From positions 1 to 42,997 of the forward strand of contig JAFPXY010000027.1 in NCBI GenBank assembly GCA_017394515.1: DNA of 42,997 bases. The letters are read 5' to 3'. The notes beneath the pieces were generated by a model. The model did not search any database, was not told where the DNA came from, and saw only the letters and a list, made by a program, of their open reading frames with translations. This document shows, piece by piece, positions 34,253-41,785 of this stretch. A program made the translations under genes and the position numbers. Source of the stretch: Bacillota bacterium. Its GTDB lineage: Bacteria > Bacillota > Clostridia > Peptostreptococcales > Anaerovoracaceae. Each line of letters begins with the position of its first letter. Position 1 is the first letter of the stretch.

Positions 34253-34266
34253 AGTATGTACTACAA

Positions 34267-34297
34267 AAGAGGCAGGGCTGTGCAAGCCCTGCCTCTT
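34267..34297. terminator. Bidirectional terminator between the convergent nuclease-like and rocB-like genes
   Basis: AAGAGGCAGGGCT and AGCCCTGCCTCTT form a perfect 13-base-pair stem with a five-base loop. On the minus strand it is followed by TTGTAG, the better T tract, so it mainly ends the arginine operon. Confidence 0.85.
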
Positions 34298-34308
34298 GAT
34301 CTAAATCG

Positions 34309-35952
34309 CTATTTCTTTAGCAGCAGCCTTATGGCGTGATCCAGTATTTTAGGGGTGCGCTCATAAAGGTCTACTTTGTTCACTCGCTCGGTGAGTTTGT
34401 GGAAGTCTTTGCCCCAGGGACCGATGTTGATCACGGGCATAGATATCTTTTCCAGGGCATCGAAGGGGATGTCATAGTACTTGCCGAAAAGGGGCATTGA
34501 CTCTTTAAGGGTGTCGGTAACTTCCTTGCTGTCACTTATACCGGAGAAGCTCAGGTCACAGATACCGGTATAAAAAAACTCGCGGGTGTAGGTCTGTCCG
34601 AACTCCTTCATGGTGAAGTCGTTCAGAACTTCGGAGATATTTGCCCTGTCTCCGATCCCCTCGAAGAAGCAGTTGGATGCGCTGGGGTAGTAGGGTGGGA
34701 TCAGACCGTAGATCACTCTCGGTGAGAGGTCGTCTATGTATTCAAATATCATATCTATGAGCTTGAAGTTGCTTTCGATGATATTGAGCTCGCCCTTATG
34801 TATGGACTCAGTTATTTGTTCCAGCTGGCGATCATAAGCTTCGCGGAAGCTGTCTCCGTGAAGGGTTGAGGCTTCATTGTAGAGTTCCATGAAGCTCTCG
34901 ACTTTTGTTTGCCAAGGCAGTTCCTGAGCCACAGGCCTTGCTGCGGATTTGAAACGGTCGTAGCTTTCATGCATGTCCTTAAGGACTGCATCAAAAGATT
35001 CCGAGCAGATATTTTTTACACGATCGATGACTGTCATGGGAGTTTGCTTCAAGGTCAGCACGCTCAGACAGCCCGCCATGGATAAAGGCATGGACACGTC
35101 GTAGACCGTTTTGCTGTCCTTGAGATAGAGCCAGGTGGGTGGAGGTGAGCACTCATCGCCGACCACGTCCGTGAAGTCCATGTTGAGCTCCGTGCGGCGC
35201 ACGATCTCACTCATGAGGTTCACCGGGTTGAAGCCCTCGAAGACTTTGCCCGCATGGGACAGGTAGCCTCTGACGTAGACGAAGGGCATGATCTTGCCCA
35301 CAGTGCCTTCGCTGAAGATGCCCTCGGCGGCGGACTTCCTCTGCTGGGGCTCGGAGTTGATCATCATCTGATAATCGAGATCATATTTATCTTTTAATTC
35401 TGCCAGAAGGCGCACCGCAGCGCGCATGCCGGCGGACATGTTTTCTTCATCGGGAACAGCGACCACGATGACATTACCTTCGAAGTCATCCAGCTCGCTG
35501 TATTGTTTTAGGAGGGACCACTGGATGGAGCCTCCGCCTTTCATATCGCAGCCGCCTCTTCCAAAGAGCCAGTCGCCAGATTCAAGATCAGCCTGCGCAT
35601 CAGCAGGCAGGGAATCTTTGATCTCCAGGAGCTTTTCACCCAGTTCGTCGGGGCTGAAAGCGTATTCTTTGAGCAGCTTGAAATCCTCGATGCCGACCAC
35701 GTCTGAGTGGTGGATCAGGACGACGGCCTTGCTGCCGCGACCTCTTACCATACCAAAGCAAACCTTGCGGCCCAGAGGATCATCCTTGATATCGTATGTG
35801 CCGTAGAGCTCGGGATGTTTTGCAAAATATGGAATGCCCCTGAAATATTCAAGCAAAAAATCCTCCACCAGTCTTTCCTTAGGACTGAAGGAGATGCTTT
35901 CCACTTTGATGTATTTATAAAGCAGATCTTTAATATCTTTTGCGATGCTCAT
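34309..35952 (-). CDS. rocB: RocB-like M20 family peptidase
   Basis: The 547-residue protein has the M20 metallopeptidase ligands: H82-x-D84 in LIHHSDVVG, D136 in GGCDMKGGG, E169-E170 in VPDEENMSAGM, E201 in INSEPQQ, and a late His in GPWGKDFHKL. RocB of Bacillus, found with arginine catabolism genes, has this length and layout; its reaction is not firmly known. The start at 35952 follows AGGGAGA; an in-frame ATG at 36000 would add 16 residues (MPASACRG...) with no ribosome site. It is the last gene of the minus-strand operon that runs from 39218. Confidence 0.85.
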   Translation of the reverse strand: MSIAKDIKDLLYKYIKVESISFSPKERLVEDFLLEYFRGIPYFAKHPELYGTYDIKDDPLGRKVCFGMVRGRGSKAVVLIHHSDVVGIEDFKLLKEYAFSPDELGEKLLEIKDSLPADAQADLESGDWLFGRGGCDMKGGGSIQWSLLKQYSELDDFEGNVIVVAVPDEENMSAGMRAAVRLLAELKDKYDLDYQMMINSEPQQRKSAAEGIFSEGTVGKIMPFVYVRGYLSHAGKVFEGFNPVNLMSEIVRRTELNMDFTDVVGDECSPPPTWLYLKDSKTVYDVSMPLSMAGCLSVLTLKQTPMTVIDRVKNICSESFDAVLKDMHESYDRFKSAARPVAQELPWQTKVESFMELYNEASTLHGDSFREAYDRQLEQITESIHKGELNIIESNFKLIDMIFEYIDDLSPRVIYGLIPPYYPSASNCFFEGIGDRANISEVLNDFTMKEFGQTYTREFFYTGICDLSFSGISDSKEVTDTLKESMPLFGKYYDIPFDALEKISMPVINIGPWGKDFHKLTERVNKVDLYERTPKILDHAIRLLLKK

Positions 35953-36014
35953 AAATCTCTCCCTAATAATCACCTGCCCCCGACATGCGGAGGCAGGCAA
36001 AAGATGTTTTCACA

Positions 36015-36893
36015 TTATAATCTTGTGATGGGGCAGGTGAGGCATGTAGGCCCGCCGGTCCCTTTGTAGGAAAGCTCACGACCCTCATAGGTTGTGACTT
36101 CCACGCCGGCATCTCTCATCTTCTGAACGATGTCGGGATTGCCATCGATGGTTATGCACTTGCCGGGCTCGATGCAAAGCACGTTGGAGCCGAGATAATC
36201 GTACTCTTCGTCATTGCACTCGATGAGTTCGATGCCGTGCTCGATGAGATATTCTCTGAAGAAAACGGGCATGAACTTGGAGTATACAACGGCTTTCTTT
36301 GTGTCCACAAAACTTATGATGGACATGAGGTGGAGACATTCGTCCACACCGCCGCCGTGGGGCATGGGAACTACGATGTATTCTTCGATACCGCAGTCCT
36401 TTGTCAGTTCTTTGAACTGTCTGATGCCTTCATCGTTGGTGCGATAACCGCGGCCGATGGCTACGGTTTTCTCATCGATCCAAAGCACGTCGCCGCCTTC
36501 CATTTTGCCGGGAGGGGTGATCTCGCCCAGGGTAGGAACTCCGATGGATTCCAGGAACGCTCTGGTGGCCAGACGCTCGGGGCTTCTAAGAGCCTTTCCC
36601 ATGGGGAAGTAGATGGCACCTTTGCAGGTGATCTTCAGCGGATCGTGAGTATAGATGGAGTCGAGACCTGTGCGGTCGTCCTCCGGAAGGTAGTAAACGT
36701 TGGGAACGTTTTCTTTGATGTACTTCTCGAATACTGCGTATTCTTCAAGTACTTTTTCGTAGTCAGGACAGCCGAAGTATTTGAATTCTTCCCAGGTGTT
36801 CTCCAGGTTTTCCTGTGAGATAAAAGCCTGTTCGGGCTTCTTGAGAAGGATAGTTTCGATCTTGCCTGTCATTGATTGACATCCGAAATTCAT
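36015..36893 (-). CDS. Guanidino-group-modifying enzyme (arginine deiminase/amidinotransferase superfamily)
   Basis: The 292-residue protein belongs to the beta/alpha-propeller GME family. Visible active-site elements are D78-S-I-Y-T-H83-D84, E132-G-G-D135, a His in ECLHLMS (H188), and the C-terminal nucleophile in GGPTCLTCPI (C284 or C287). Members hydrolyse arginine, methylarginines, citrulline or agmatine, or transfer amidino groups; the substrate here is not clear. It is not close to arginine deiminase ArcA by length (ArcA is about 410). GGAGGT lies seven bases before the ATG. It stands between the APC permease and rocB genes. Confidence 0.82.
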   Translation of the reverse strand: MNFGCQSMTGKIETILLKKPEQAFISQENLENTWEEFKYFGCPDYEKVLEEYAVFEKYIKENVPNVYYLPEDDRTGLDSIYTHDPLKITCKGAIYFPMGKALRSPERLATRAFLESIGVPTLGEITPPGKMEGGDVLWIDEKTVAIGRGYRTNDEGIRQFKELTKDCGIEEYIVVPMPHGGGVDECLHLMSIISFVDTKKAVVYSKFMPVFFREYLIEHGIELIECNDEEYDYLGSNVLCIEPGKCITIDGNPDIVQKMRDAGVEVTTYEGRELSYKGTGGPTCLTCPITRL

Positions 36894-36908
36894 ATAATTA
36901 CCTCCGAT

Positions 36909-38363
36909 TTAGAACCATGCAACCTTGCCCTGAGCGGTAAGTACGATAGCAACTACGCAAAGGATTACCAGTGCTACGAAGAGTACATATTCCCAGTTCT
37001 TGTCGAATGGCTTCTTGCCCTGTTCTTTACGGGCGATGAAGTGGAAGATGCAGCCAGGGGTGTAAAGGATAGCGAGGATCATCCAGTATACCCAACCTAC
37101 TGAGTAAAGGAGCCATACGCCGTAAACAGCACCGATGATAGCGAAGAGCCATCTGGTGAAGTTGTTTCCTGCGCCTTCGATACCCTTGTCTTCGCCCTTG
37201 ATGACGACCTTCAGGTAGTACAGACCGGATACAGCATAAGGCACCATGATACCTGCTGTGGACAGTGCGTAGCAAGCCTGGAAGGAAGCATTGTTAAGGA
37301 ACATGACTACGAGGAGTGCCTGTGAAAGAATAGCTGCAGCTATTACTGACCAGGTAGGAGCTCCTTTTTTGTTCTTCTTTGTGAAGACCTTGGGGAACAT
37401 TCCCTGATCTGCAGGGCCGTAGCATCCGTCAGTGTTAAGGATAGCATAGGTGAAAAGTGCTCCGACGAGGGATACGATAACACCGATGTCTACCAGCTTA
37501 ACGCCCCATTCTCCAACTACTGCTCCTAAAACTCCGCCAAGTGAAGGAGTGTCGAGTTCAGCAAGTTCAGCGTTAGTCATAACGCCCATGGAAAGAACGG
37601 AAATAATTACATAAAGGGTGAACAGTGTGAGGAAGGCTCCGACTGTAGCCTGTCCGGAGATCTTGGTGGTCTTACCACGTCCGGAAACTACTACGGCACC
37701 TTCGATACCTACGAAGGTCCAGGCTGTTACGAAGGTGGTGGATTTGATCTGCTGGAAAAGTGTCTGTCCGTCGATACCTTCTGTGAAGTGATCCATGAAG
37801 ATCTCTCCTCTGAAGGCTCCAGTAAGGATTACAGCCAGAACAGCTACCACGATAGGAACAGCCTTAGCAAGTACTACGAATACATTGATGATGATGGATT
37901 CATTTACACCCTGCAGTACTACGACCGCGAATGCCCATACAAGAAGGGAAGCGATTATAAAGCTTGCAAGGTTTGTTCCTTCTCCCAAGAAACTGAAGAA
38001 GTGTGAAAGGGAAGCGAATAAGAGGGATACGAAAGCTCCGATGGCCAGGATCGCACTGATCCAGTAACCCCAAGCTACGTTGAATCCGATGTACTCGCCG
38101 AATCCCACTCTGCCGTAAGCAGCAAGTCCGGATGTGAGTTCTTTCTTAACTACTGACAGTTTGAAGAATGCCATGCAGAGTCCGAACATACCGATGCCGC
38201 AGACCAGCCAACCGAGAAGGGTACCAGCTGTGGATGCACCGCTTGCAGCGAAGTCTCCTGATAAACTGAATACGCCGGATGCAAGTGTTACACCTACGGC
38301 GAACATCATAAGAGGAAATACGCCCAGCGTGCGCTGATTGTTGTTATTGCTATTGTTGTCCAT
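36909..38363 (-). CDS. APC-family basic amino acid permease/antiporter
   Basis: The 484-residue protein begins with a polar Asn-rich tail (MDNNSNNNNQ) and has about 12-13 transmembrane segments. The first helix holds MFAVGVTLASGVFSLSGDF, the substrate-binding GVFS/GVASG region of the APC superfamily, and FVTAWTFVGIEGAVVVSGR is the helix 6 motif seen in basic amino acid antiporters (APA, ArcD/YdgI type). It probably exchanges arginine for ornithine, citrulline or another product. GGAGGAAT is the ribosome site. It lies between the two guanidino enzymes, which supports an arginine-type substrate. Confidence 0.88.
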   Translation of the reverse strand: MDNNSNNNNQRTLGVFPLMMFAVGVTLASGVFSLSGDFAASGASTAGTLLGWLVCGIGMFGLCMAFFKLSVVKKELTSGLAAYGRVGFGEYIGFNVAWGYWISAILAIGAFVSLLFASLSHFFSFLGEGTNLASFIIASLLVWAFAVVVLQGVNESIIINVFVVLAKAVPIVVAVLAVILTGAFRGEIFMDHFTEGIDGQTLFQQIKSTTFVTAWTFVGIEGAVVVSGRGKTTKISGQATVGAFLTLFTLYVIISVLSMGVMTNAELAELDTPSLGGVLGAVVGEWGVKLVDIGVIVSLVGALFTYAILNTDGCYGPADQGMFPKVFTKKNKKGAPTWSVIAAAILSQALLVVMFLNNASFQACYALSTAGIMVPYAVSGLYYLKVVIKGEDKGIEGAGNNFTRWLFAIIGAVYGVWLLYSVGWVYWMILAILYTPGCIFHFIARKEQGKKPFDKNWEYVLFVALVILCVVAIVLTAQGKVAWF

Positions 38364-38441
38364 TATTATTCCTCCAAAATTAGTAAAACAACTGATGATT
38401 GATAAATAATGCCTCCGTAATACCCCTGGATAGACTTTTGA

Positions 38442-39218
38442 TTAGAATCTCAGTGACAGGCAGCTGAGTCCGCCGTCAAGCTTTCTGTACTCGGAAGTGT
38501 CAACTACGAGAGTCTTGTATCCGAGATCCTGAACAGCCTTGAGAACTGTAGGATATCCTTCGGGAACGATTACAGTGCCGTTTACCCAGATGCAGTTTGC
38601 AGCGTAAGCTTCTTCTTCAGGAATAACTACTCTGTTGTAGTCCTTGAAGTCTGGCTTGTCTACGAATTCGCCGCACACCAGCATGTTGTTATCCTCGAGA
38701 TAGTTAACTCCGGTCTTAAGGTGGAGAACTTCCTCAAGAGGAACTTCAGAACAGGTCATGCCATACTTAGCAAGGATTTCTGTCAGCTGACGGATACCTT
38801 CCTCATTGGTACGAGCGGATCTTCCTACGAAGAAGTGATCTCCGCACATCATTACGTCGCCGCCTTCAAGAGTTCCGGGAGCTTTGATGTATTCGATCTT
38901 GTCTTCAGGGAAGAACTGACGGATAGCGTCGATGATCTCATACTTCTCGCCGTTTCTTGATTCTGCACCGGGGTTGGTGATGATAGCGCAAGCTCTGGTG
39001 ATAAGTGCAGGATCCTCTACGAAGCAGGAGTCAGGATATCTCTCGTCCTTTTTAAGGATAGTGATGTCAACTCCGCATCTTGAAAGAGCAGAGATGTAAT
39101 CATCGTGCTCTTCGAGAGCTCTCTCATAGTCGGGCTTTCCGGGATAAAGACCGGAAGTGATTCCTTCTACCATTGCTCTGCAGGGACGTCTTACGATTAC
39201 GTGATTGAATTTTTTCAT
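38442..39218 (-). CDS. Dimethylargininase (DDAH)-type hydrolase
   Basis: The 258-residue protein matches the DDAH family. The triad is E118 in LEGGDVM, H166 in VLHLKTG, and C253 in DGGLSCLSLRF at the C terminus; D63 lies in YPDSCFVED. The spacing Glu-His-Cys equals that of the Pseudomonas enzyme (E114, H162, C249), each shifted by four residues. DDAH turns N-methylarginines into citrulline and methylamines. The true substrate may be arginine or another guanidine. It is the first gene of the minus-strand operon, with AAGGAGA ahead of the ATG. Confidence 0.9.
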   Translation of the reverse strand: MKKFNHVIVRRPCRAMVEGITSGLYPGKPDYERALEEHDDYISALSRCGVDITILKKDERYPDSCFVEDPALITRACAIITNPGAESRNGEKYEIIDAIRQFFPEDKIEYIKAPGTLEGGDVMMCGDHFFVGRSARTNEEGIRQLTEILAKYGMTCSEVPLEEVLHLKTGVNYLEDNNMLVCGEFVDKPDFKDYNRVVIPEEEAYAANCIWVNGTVIVPEGYPTVLKAVQDLGYKTLVVDTSEYRKLDGGLSCLSLRF

Positions 39219-39268
39219 GATAATTTCTCCTTATTCTGAAAAAAATATACAAAGTCAACGTTAATTTA

Positions 39269-39297
39269 TTGACTATTTTAACTACTTATATTATATT
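39269..39297 (+). promoter_or_regulatory. Promoter of the LysR regulator gene
   Basis: TTGACT (39269-39274) and TATATT (39292-39297) have a 17-base spacer; each box matches five of six to consensus. The predicted start is near 39304. Confidence 0.75.
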
Positions 39298-39308
39298 TTA
39301 TAATAAGT
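39284..39308. promoter_or_regulatory. AT-rich palindrome, candidate LysR operator
   Basis: ACTTATATTATA and TATAATAAGT form an imperfect inverted repeat that covers both -10 boxes. LysR regulators bind AT-rich dyads of T-N11-A form in the divergent promoter region, so this is the likely target. Confidence 0.55.
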
Positions 39309-39318
39309 ATGATGTAAA
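39290..39318 (-). promoter_or_regulatory. Promoter of the arginine/guanidino operon
   Basis: On the minus strand, TTTACA (39318-39313) and TATAAT (39295-39290) have a 17-base spacer. Its -10 box overlaps that of the divergent LysR promoter, so the two promoters cannot be occupied together. Confidence 0.75.
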
Positions 39319-39374
39319 TTGAAACATAATCATATTTTGCATGATTTTTTGGCATATAAATTAGGAGGTCGGGC

Positions 39375-40277
39375 ATGAATTTTTTGCAGTATGAGGCTCT
39401 GGTCAAAACACTTGAATGCGGCACCCTGTCCAAGGCTGCAGAAGAACTGGGCTACACCCAGTCGGGACTTAGCAGAATGATCAATTCCATGGAAGAAGAC
39501 ACAGGATTCAGGATCATCGAGCGCGACAGAGCAGGCGTAAGGCTTACCCCTGAAGGAGAGACTCTGATGCCATATATAAGGAGCGCTATCCTGGCTCAGA
39601 GGAATGTGGAGCAGGCGGTGGGGGAGATCAATGGCAGATACCGCGGCCTCATCAGGATCGGTACTTTCAACAGCGCCTCAGCCCAGTGGCTTCCCGGCAT
39701 GATCAAGGAATTCACCGACAAGTACCCTGAGGTTCGATTCGAGCTGATACACGGTACCGACGAGATCACCAGAAAGCTGGCTGAAACGGGCAGGGTGGAC
39801 TTTACATTCACGGACTATCCCACCAAGGCAGACCTGGATGAAGAGTTCCTCATAAGAGATCCAATCGTTGCCATTTTTGCCAAGGATGACCCCATGGCTA
39901 CCCGTAAAAGCATCTCTTTAAAGGAACTTGAGGATCTGCCTTACATCGCCCTTAATGAAGGCGTAGACGATGAGATAACTAGGCTTCTCACCATCAACAA
40001 GGTCGAACTCAATCCCAGATTTACCGAAAGCGACGACCATGCCGTGCTGGCCATGGTGGAGCAGGGCCTAGGCACGAGCCTCATGTCTAAGATGATGCTC
40101 CAGGGCTTCAACGCAGATATCGTCATGGTGCCCCTAAATCCACCCGCTTACAGAAAGCTTGGCATCGGCTGCCGTGACAGAAAAAAGCTTTCCCTCGCGG
40201 CGGAAGCCTTCTGGAATATTGCAAAAGATTGGATAAGCAGACACTACCCAAAAGAGAGCCTTAAAGAGAAGGTCTGA
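39375..40277 (+). CDS. LysR-family transcriptional regulator
   Basis: The 300-residue protein has the LysR winged helix-turn-helix at about 15-60 (TLSKAAEELGYTQSGLSRMI, then RAGVRLTPEGETLMPYI). The C-terminal effector domain follows (IRIGTFNSASAQWLPGMI). The ribosome site TAGGAGG is strong. It is divergent from the arginine/guanidino operon and probably activates or represses it in response to a pathway compound. Confidence 0.94.
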   Translation: MNFLQYEALVKTLECGTLSKAAEELGYTQSGLSRMINSMEEDTGFRIIERDRAGVRLTPEGETLMPYIRSAILAQRNVEQAVGEINGRYRGLIRIGTFNSASAQWLPGMIKEFTDKYPEVRFELIHGTDEITRKLAETGRVDFTFTDYPTKADLDEEFLIRDPIVAIFAKDDPMATRKSISLKELEDLPYIALNEGVDDEITRLLTINKVELNPRFTESDDHAVLAMVEQGLGTSLMSKMMLQGFNADIVMVPLNPPAYRKLGIGCRDRKKLSLAAEAFWNIAKDWISRHYPKESLKEKV

Positions 40278-40316
40278 GTTAGAATATAAAAAATTACAAA
40301 TATAGCAAAAAATCCC

Positions 40317-40346
40317 TTGACATTACTAAGCTACTTAGGTTATAAT
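40317..40346 (+). promoter_or_regulatory. tRNA operon promoter
   Basis: Consensus TTGACA (40317-40322) and TATAAT (40341-40346) have an 18-base spacer, about 30 bases before tRNA-Asn. Confidence 0.92.
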
Positions 40347-40375
40347 ATCAAATGTCGCTGGAGAGGTGACAGCAT

Positions 40376-40450
40376 TCCGGAGTAGCTCAATGGCGGAGCA
40401 GGCGGCTGTTAACCGCAAGGTTGTGAGTTCGAGTCTCACCCCCGGAGCCA
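40376..40450 (+). tRNA. tRNA-Asn (anticodon GTT), CCA encoded
   Basis: The 75-base sequence folds into a full cloverleaf: D stem GCTC/GAGC, anticodon loop CTGTTAA, T stem GTGAG/CTCAC with loop TTCGAGT, and encoded CCA. Two stem positions are mismatched: A6-C67 in the acceptor stem and G27-A43 at the top of the anticodon stem. Read-through of a sequencing error cannot be excluded. Confidence 0.94.
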
Positions 40451-40460
40451 ATCCAAACAT

Positions 40461-40496
40461 TTCCGCAGGCTGCATATGCAGCTTGCGGGATTTTTT
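40461..40496 (+). terminator. Terminator between tRNA-Asn and tRNA-Leu
   Basis: TTCCGCAGGCTGCAT (40461-40475) can pair with ATGCAGCTTGCGGGA (40476-40490) with two wobbles, followed by six T. The T run ends on the base before tRNA-Leu starts. Confidence 0.88.
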
Positions 40497-40585
40497 GCCG
40501 GAGTGGCGGAATTGGCAGACGCACGGGACTTAAAATCCCGCGATCCTTACCGATCGTACCGGTTCGACCCCGGTCTCCGGCACCA
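40497..40585 (+). tRNA. tRNA-Leu (anticodon TAA), CCA encoded
   Basis: The 89-base class II tRNA has acceptor GCCGGAG/CTCCGGC, anticodon stem CGGGA/TCCCG with loop CTTAAAA, a long variable arm, T stem ACCGG/CCGGT with loop TTCGACC, and encoded CCA. It starts directly after a terminator T run. Confidence 0.95.
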
Positions 40586-40642
40586 ACAAATCCTTTATAA
40601 CGGTTTGCGTGGGTAACGTCCCTGCAACCGATCATATGACAT

Positions 40643-40715
<73 letters not shown>

Positions 40716-40718
<3 letters not shown>

Positions 40719-40898
40719 GACTCGAAGATCTTCACAAAAGCGTGAAGATCTTTTGTTTATCACGGAACATATACTGTATAGTAAGATTGAGAAAGTGCCT
40801 TTTATTGGATCTTACTACTCACTATACGTTCAATCACATGAACGGTGGGATGAGTGGTGGGATGGAAAAGGCCGATGGACCGGACTCGAAATCTTCAT
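40716..40898 (+). repeat. Imperfect direct repeat flanking 145 bases next to tRNA-fMet (possible att remnant)
   Basis: The bases just after the tRNA (CCAGACTCGAAGATCTTCA, 40716-40734) recur at 40880-40897 as CCGGACTCGAAATCTTCA, with one mismatch and one missing base. The rest of the gap 40758-41015 holds no gene I can support. The repeat lies between the tRNA and the mobile-type genes. Confidence 0.5.
40725..40757 (+). terminator. Terminator after tRNA-fMet
   Basis: AAGATCTTCAC (40725-40735) pairs perfectly with GTGAAGATCTT (40742-40752), followed by TTGTTT. Confidence 0.9.
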
Positions 40899-41015
40899 CC
40901 CCATTTATTTGTGGTTTTACCCTGGGGAGGACCTGAAGTTTCGAAGTCCAAATAGAATCATACATTATCACCTTCATTATATCTGTTTTCATGAAACATG
41001 GAATCATGCGTTTAC

Positions 41016-41049
41016 GCCCGATTCGCATTATTGCGGACCGGGCTTTTTT
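41016..41049 (+). terminator. Terminator before the 46-residue gene
   Basis: GCCCG (41016-41020) pairs with CGGGC (41039-41043), with an inner CGCA/TGCG pairing, followed by six T. It may be the 3' end of a short untranslated transcript from the 40.8-41.0 kb stretch. Confidence 0.75.
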
Positions 41050-41084
41050 AGTTTAAGTTAAAGAAAAAAGAAGGAGGCAGTATC

Positions 41085-41225
41085 ATGGCTAACAAGAAGA
41101 TGAAGTTCGACTACGACGAGAAGAAAGTAATAATCATAGCACTTATAGACCTTAAGAACCGTCTGATAGAAGAAGACAGAAATACCGACAGAGTCGATGA
41201 TCTGCTGGTAAGATTTATGGACTGA
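41085..41225 (+). CDS. Small acidic/basic protein of 46 residues
   Basis: The 46-codon frame starts MANKKMKFDYDEKKVII and ends LLVRFMD. It is supported by a strong ribosome site (AAGGAGG, eight bases before the ATG) and by codon choice like a real gene. The protein is a single predicted helix with alternating charges, with no signal peptide. I do not recognise the family. Terminators lie before (41016-41049) and after (41255-41282), so it may be transcribed alone. It lies at the start of the mobile-type region. Confidence 0.7.
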   Translation: MANKKMKFDYDEKKVIIIALIDLKNRLIEEDRNTDRVDDLLVRFMD

Positions 41226-41254
41226 ACCTTTCCCGCATGACGGGTCCTATACAT

Positions 41255-41282
41255 GCCTTGCATAATACGATGCAGGGCTTTT
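41255..41282 (+). terminator. Terminator after the 46-residue gene
   Basis: GCCTTGCAT (41255-41263) and ATGCAGGGC (41270-41278) pair with one wobble, followed by TTTTTATTTT. Confidence 0.85.
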
Positions 41283-41315
41283 TATTTTACCCAGGAGTGG
41301 AGAAAGGAAACAGAA

Positions 41316-41783
41316 ATGGCAAACGTAAAGAATATGAAAGAAGAGTTTGAAGCAATGGATATTGCTGAATGCATTGTAGGACAGATGATGGATGATGACG
41401 AGGATGATGATCTTGATGACGTTCTTGACTATGATATCAAAGATGTGGGACTGATGGCAGCAGACATTGCCTGCAGTGTGTCAACAAGAGTGGAGGAATA
41501 TCTGAGAGAACTTCTTAAGGAAACTGATCCCAGAGCAGCCAGAACGATATTTCATTTGATTGATAAGATTGATCACATCAAGAACATAGCGCTTCTCAGG
41601 ATGATTTTCAGCATTTCAGGTATGTCAAATGCTGTTGATATGATCGATATTCTGGATACCTGTATTGATTATGACGAGACTGCTGCAGAGCTTTTTATGT
41701 CACTTCTTAATATCGAGGACATCAAGGACTGGTATATGATAGAAGTTCGCAAGATGCCCGGCTTTATGAAGAAAGGATGGTAA
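41316..41783 (+). CDS. Uncharacterised helical protein upstream of parA
   Basis: The 155-residue protein is mostly helical and acidic near the N terminus ([15 protein letters not shown], about 35-50). No motif is recognised. I placed the start at 41316 ([11 protein letters not shown]) behind GAAAGGAAA; an open frame continues to 41253 but crosses the preceding terminator and has no ribosome site. Its second residues resemble those of the 46-residue protein (MAN-K), perhaps by chance. It ends three bases before parA, so the two are co-translated. Confidence 0.75.
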   Translation: MANVKNMKEEFEAMDIAECIVGQMMDDDEDDDLDDVLDYDIKDVGLMAADIACSVSTRVEEYLRELLKETDPRAARTIFHLIDKIDHIKNIALLRMIFSISGMSNAVDMIDILDTCIDYDETAAELFMSLLNIEDIKDWYMIEVRKMPGFMKKGW

Positions 41784-41785
41784 TA

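Noticed and set aside
36237-36818. 193-codon plus-strand open frame within the second guanidino enzyme gene
   Set aside because: It is a shadow of the minus-strand gene, which has full family motifs and a good ribosome site.
40387-40635. Open frame of 82 codons on the minus strand across tRNA-Asn and tRNA-Leu
   Set aside because: It is the antisense translation of the two tRNA genes; peptides of this kind (for example GSGGETRTHN) are a familiar false prediction.
40753-41061. Open frame of 102 codons with many Trp, Tyr and His
   Set aside because: No ribosome site, odd composition, and the frame runs through a clear terminator at 41016-41049.
41253-41315. Longer N terminus for the protein before parA
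   Set aside because: The extra 21 codons lie in the terminator and ribosome-site region; the ATG at 41316 has a proper site.
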